A stretch of 64,000 nucleotides of DNA from Botryotinia globosa (lineage: Eukaryota > Ascomycota > Leotiomycetes > Helotiales > Sclerotiniaceae). Below are positions 60,001-64,000 of the stretch, piece by piece (position 1 is the first letter of the stretch; each line of letters starts with the position of its first letter). Made by a program: the position numbers and the translations under genes. The notes below the pieces were generated by a model. It was not told where the DNA came from, did not search any database, and was given only the letters and a program-made list of their open reading frames with translations. Where the stretch lies: contig RCSZ01000004.1 of assembly GCA_014898425.1 (NCBI GenBank), positions 434,001 to 498,000 on the forward strand, in the 5' to 3' direction.

Positions 60001-62268
60001 ACCAATTATTTGAGACCATTTCGATCAATAAGTCCCACGGCAGAGATCCCACTAGAGAATCTCCAGACGAGTGTATCAATCACAAAATTTATAGAGGGTA
60101 TCATCTAACGTCAAACTATGACTTTCCTAAAAGCCACGATATGGTGAGTGCTGGATATCCTGAAAGCAAGTACGATCATTGAGGATTTCCGCGGATATCT
60201 CTTTAATTTTGTGCAGAGAAGATAAGAAATCCTTTCTCTGTATCCATATCTATACCCATCGGTAGCCATGGGCTCGAATAAGATACGTTTGGTGGCTCCG
60301 AGCGGACCATACTTGTGCTTTTTTTCTTATCTCTATGATGATCAAATGTGATTGGTCCACCAGATTCGGCCACTGACCGTTACTAATAGCGACGGGAACG
60401 AAGTATTTCCGATTTCGAGGCATGAATGACATGCTCATGTATATCATGAACCGATGATAAGGAAGGATTTCATATTACTGCGCCAATTGACTGAAAAATC
60501 TGGTTGGTAATGGCTTCGTTGGTAATGGCTTCGTTGTTAACTCGGGGTTCTCTGGATTGTTTCATAGAATGATTTGAAAATGATAAGAAGCTAGATATCC
60601 CGGGGTATCTGCCGGACGCTAGCCTTCAATTAGCACCGTTATCCCCACGATTCATGTCGTCCTTAGACGCAACATGTATGTCGCAGGCCATGATCAAAAT
60701 CCCTCATATTGAACCAGGTATCAAAACAATACCGCAGTTTGCTTAGGGAGCGATGACTTGCTCACGATCTTGAGACCGGAACCAACAACTTTGGAGCTTT
60801 GACAAACCGGCATGCGAGAAGGGAGGAATCAACGACTTGTCCGTACTATTATCGTGAAACCCCTTCCTTTTAAGAGTGTCAAAACTTTATGACCGTAAGG
60901 CTATCTCATATATATTATTGTGCCTCCAGAATTGCAAGTCATAATGTAGGCGAATGTCTCGACTCAGACTCGTATCAAGATAGACAGGATCAGGCGAATG
61001 AATTATAGCAACAATGACCACCAAAACTTGCCCAAGATTCATCTGGTCAAAGCTGCGTATTTGAGCTTGTTCCTGTTTGCCACAGCCATCAAATCAAATG
61101 ACGAATACTAGATACTCGCAGTGAGATGATTGAGCCCCCGTTTATCCAACTATCGGTAGAACGAAAGGGTGATATTTCAGAATGGAATGGGAATACCACA
61201 AAAGTCTCTGACAGCCCAAATGAGATATTTGCAGCCATTACTGTAGTAAAGTAAAACTTTCAGACGGTTCAGAGTATTGCATCACAAATGCGCATCGTGG
61301 ATTCCAGCACATCGTAGCACGTGGGATCATAACGTTGAAGTCAACGATATAATAGGAAATGCTGTCTGGATCCTGCTACATTATTGACAAAGGGATGCCC
61401 TCTTCACATCGAGTCGCGGTAGCAAAGACACAAAGGCCCACTCAGTATGAAATCTCCAACATGGAAGTATGAGTGCTCTATCACTCCTGTCAGGCTTCGA
61501 TGAAAGACCGCTGGACACTCTCCTTTGCTGCTTGATGACTCCTTTAATGAACATGAACCTGCGAGGTCAACTGTTGTACTGATTGGTATACTTGTGGGTT
61601 ATGACTTAGGAGAGTTTGAGATCAATCTTTCCCATGAAGATTCAGAGAGAGGGTGCACAAGCTTTGGCTTTCAGTCGTGTGAAGGTTCATTCATTTTTGA
61701 ATGAATGCAATGTGAGACAAACGAAGGAAGTCAACATACCGGATAGTCACAAAACAAGAAAGCAAACAATGAATCCTATCCTCTATAGATATAGTAATCA
61801 TCTACTATGGTGAGTGAAATACATGATTTGTTCATTGAGATATCTCAATATATTGATCATGATGGATCTTGAGTTACAAAAGGCTAATCGATAACAGTAG
61901 TAGATTTGTTAGTTCGATCCCAAATCCCTTGTGCAAGGCAAGGGACAAGGCTCGCACGGGCTACCTTCAATATTCTCTATTGTGATTCCTCAATTCCACA
62001 ATTTATAACCTTAGGGAAACTTTCTCACAACTCATCTTTCGACTCAACTTCTAATTCCTCTCAGCCTACATACACGGGTGCTGGGCAATCAATTCAAAGG
62101 GAAACAATCTCCCCCAAAATTAAACCTTCATATCCAGATGCATCTGTCTGCTTCTGTGAAGTCATACTACCTTTGGTCTTTCTTGCAAAATCCCTGATGT
62201 GGGGCGCAAGGAACACATATCGCACCCCCCACCTCGAAACATAAAGATCCGGCCTGAATAGGCTCATC
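60001..62268. other. Intergenic between niaD and UPF2, no gene seen
   Basis: A 2.3-kb divergent interval of normal base composition, with only short frames lacking family features. A GGTAATGGCTTCGTT unit is duplicated at 60506-60536. Promoters for niaD and UPF2 are expected here. Confidence 0.5.
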
Positions 62269-64000
62269 ATGGATCGCAAGAGAAAGCGTGAGTAATTGCA
62301 TATTACTCTACGATATGCAGACACGGAGGCTGACATGAATATTGATTTGAAGGCGAACTGCGCGACTTAAACACTCGCGCTTGGAATGGCGAGAAAGGTT
62401 GGTTTGAGATGCGAACAACTCATAAACTATTCTGTCTAACGTTGGATACAGACATTTATGCCGTGAACAAGTCACTAGACTCATCACTCAAGAAGAATAC
62501 AGCCTTTATCAAGCGCCTTCGAACCGCAATTTCAGCTGCGACCCTTAGCACCTTCCTACAAGAAATTCGAACCCTCAGCCTACACAAATATCTCTCGGAA
62601 ATTATATCAGCTTGCTATGAAGGGCTTTGCAGACTCAAGTCGCCGGGAGAGGTTGAGGCTGGTGTAGAAATTGTTAGCGCATTACATCAGCGTTTTGGGC
62701 CAGCAGAATTTACCGAGTTCCTAGGATGGTTGGTAGGAAAAGGTTTGGCTACACCCGAAAAGTCATTATTGAAGAGTCTCGCAGCCGAAGCCCGGGAGAA
62801 GGAAGAAAAGGAGCGAATTGTACGACAGAGAGTCCTTTTGAGAGTTGTCACCGAGTTGTGGCTGGTGGGAGTTTTGAGAACGTTGGACGATGTCGCTCGA
62901 CCAGATGACGCATCTCACGGCAAGGAATCGCTTTCAGGATCGTCGAACAAGGCACCAGATGCTAAAGCGAAACCAAGCGGAGCTGGAAAGGGGGGCGGTG
63001 CGGAACCCTTTCCTCTCGAAGTTCTCAAGGATCTTCTGGGCCATGATAGGGATCATGCGAACTTGCCCTTGCTGGTAGTCTTTGTAAAGGCATTTGGTTG
63101 GGACATACTCGGTGTCAGAGAAGCTGGATACGAGGGCAGAAAAACTGTCGAGGAAGACGGGACCACGAATGCGACTCTTGATGTCACCGCAGGTGAAGGT
63201 GAGAATGAGGATGGCGACGAAAACGATTCGGTGGAAGTGACGTCACCCTTAGTGGACTCCACCGAAGATGCCCCTCTTGCTTCACCTGAACTTCAGGAGC
63301 GTTTCCGCAACATTCTTAATCGCTATTTTGAAGATGTCAAGGCACACATCATTCGCGATCAGAAGGCTATTGCTAAACAGGCCCGCAAAGACTCGGAAGC
63401 ATATGTCAAATCTGGCCAATTATTTGAGGACCGCCAGGCAAATTACGAGAAGGCTCTTAAAGCGCAAGAACGACTTGTATCGAACGCTCAAGTCCTCGCA
63501 GAATCCATTGGCGCAGAAATGCCAGATCTCAAAGACTCAGATGATTCTTCGGCATTGGGCAACGGAGGCGTTGGGCTTGTGAAGGCGGGCGATTATCTGA
63601 GAGGGGAAGGTGAGGGCGCAGGTATCTGGGAGGACGAAGATGAGCGGAGATTCTACGAAAATCTGGTAGATCTTAAAGGAAAGGTCCCGGGTATGCTTCT
63701 CGAAGATGGTAAAAAGAAGAAAACAGATACGGACGAGCAAGTGGGCAAAAAGGTCGACACTTCCGAGACGATTCCCGCAGAGACCACTGCGCCCACAGCG
63801 AAGACCGCAGATGATGATCAATCCACAGCCATTGCCAACAAAACCATTGGTGCCCAGGTCGATGCATTACTTGCTAGGCTTCCTGATCTTACAAACAAAG
63901 ACTTGATTGACGAGGCTGCTATTGATTTCTGTTTCTTGAACTCCAAAGCTTCTCGCAATCGTTTGATCAAAGCTGTGCAAGAGGTTCCTAAGGGTCGCAG
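62269..64000 (+). CDS. NMD2: Nonsense-mediated decay factor Upf2/Nmd2 (5' part)
   Basis: Exons 62269-62287, 62353-62397 and 62452 to the window end join in frame to give the first 537 or so residues. The first exon has only 19 nt and the second 45 nt; together they encode MDRKRKRELRDLNTRAWNGE. The first MIF4G domain then starts with KKNTAFIKRLRTAISAAT and continues to about residue 350, followed by an acidic linker and the start of the second MIF4G domain (FCFLNSKASRNRLIKAV). Upf2 bridges Upf1 and Upf3 on premature-stop transcripts in the cytoplasm. The rest of the protein lies beyond the window. Confidence 0.92.

Noticed and set aside
61900..61990. tRNA-like T-loop (TTAGTTCGATCCC)
   Set aside because: No matching acceptor, D or anticodon arms could be folded around it.

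Overview
This window comes from a filamentous ascomycete nuclear genome, most likely a leotiomycete close to Botrytis or Sclerotinia. The genes carry short introns (about 45-160 nt) with GTRNGT donors and CTAAC-like branch sites. The housekeeping set is typical of Pezizomycotina. The window also holds AT-rich islands that look like RIP-decayed transposons, a HET-domain relic and UstYa-type genes. The species call is an inference from gene style, not a match.

Layout. 1-255 is the 3' end of a Thr/Ser/Val-rich protein. 901-5203 is a putative RiPP (dikaritin-type) locus: a UstYa/DUF3328 oxidase gene on the minus strand, transcribed divergently from an eight-exon precursor on the plus strand. The precursor encodes a signal peptide and 16 copies of an ELSYV core, most of them in an 11-residue Lys-Arg-bounded repeat. 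6744-8572 is ERG5 (CYP61). About 6.2 kb of simple-repeat-rich non-coding DNA follows. 14783-22823 holds a rhodanese, a Yip1-family membrane protein, ubiquitin-L40 with a split start codon, RRN7 and eIF5A. 24030-26156 is VPS52, 26418-27792 a TBC RabGAP, 28827-33513 a DDB1/CPSF160-superfamily protein, and 34258-37488 eIF5B. 37753-40396 is AT-rich and contains two decayed DNA transposons with TA target sites. 40682-43796 is POL5, 44347-46618 a broken HET gene, 47920-48919 a cutinase, 49084-52368 a PPR protein and 53338-55260 SRP68. A second copy of the transposon family lies at 55710-56682. 57014-59734 is nitrate reductase, and 62269 to the window end is the 5' part of UPF2/NMD2.

How they fit. 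Most genes are independent housekeeping functions: translation (eIF5A, eIF5B, L40), rRNA synthesis (RRN7, POL5), trafficking (VPS52, TBC, Yip1, SRP68) and NMD. The one apparent functional unit is the UstYa-precursor pair. It resembles the ustiloxin, phomopsin and asperipin loci: Kex2 would release many copies of a Tyr-containing peptide, which a UstYa-type oxidase could cyclise. Its repeats have been amplified as whole exon-intron blocks with introns at one fixed position. I regard this as the most likely undescribed system in the window. All exon boundaries were read by eye from splice signals and frame continuity, and none is supported by transcripts here.
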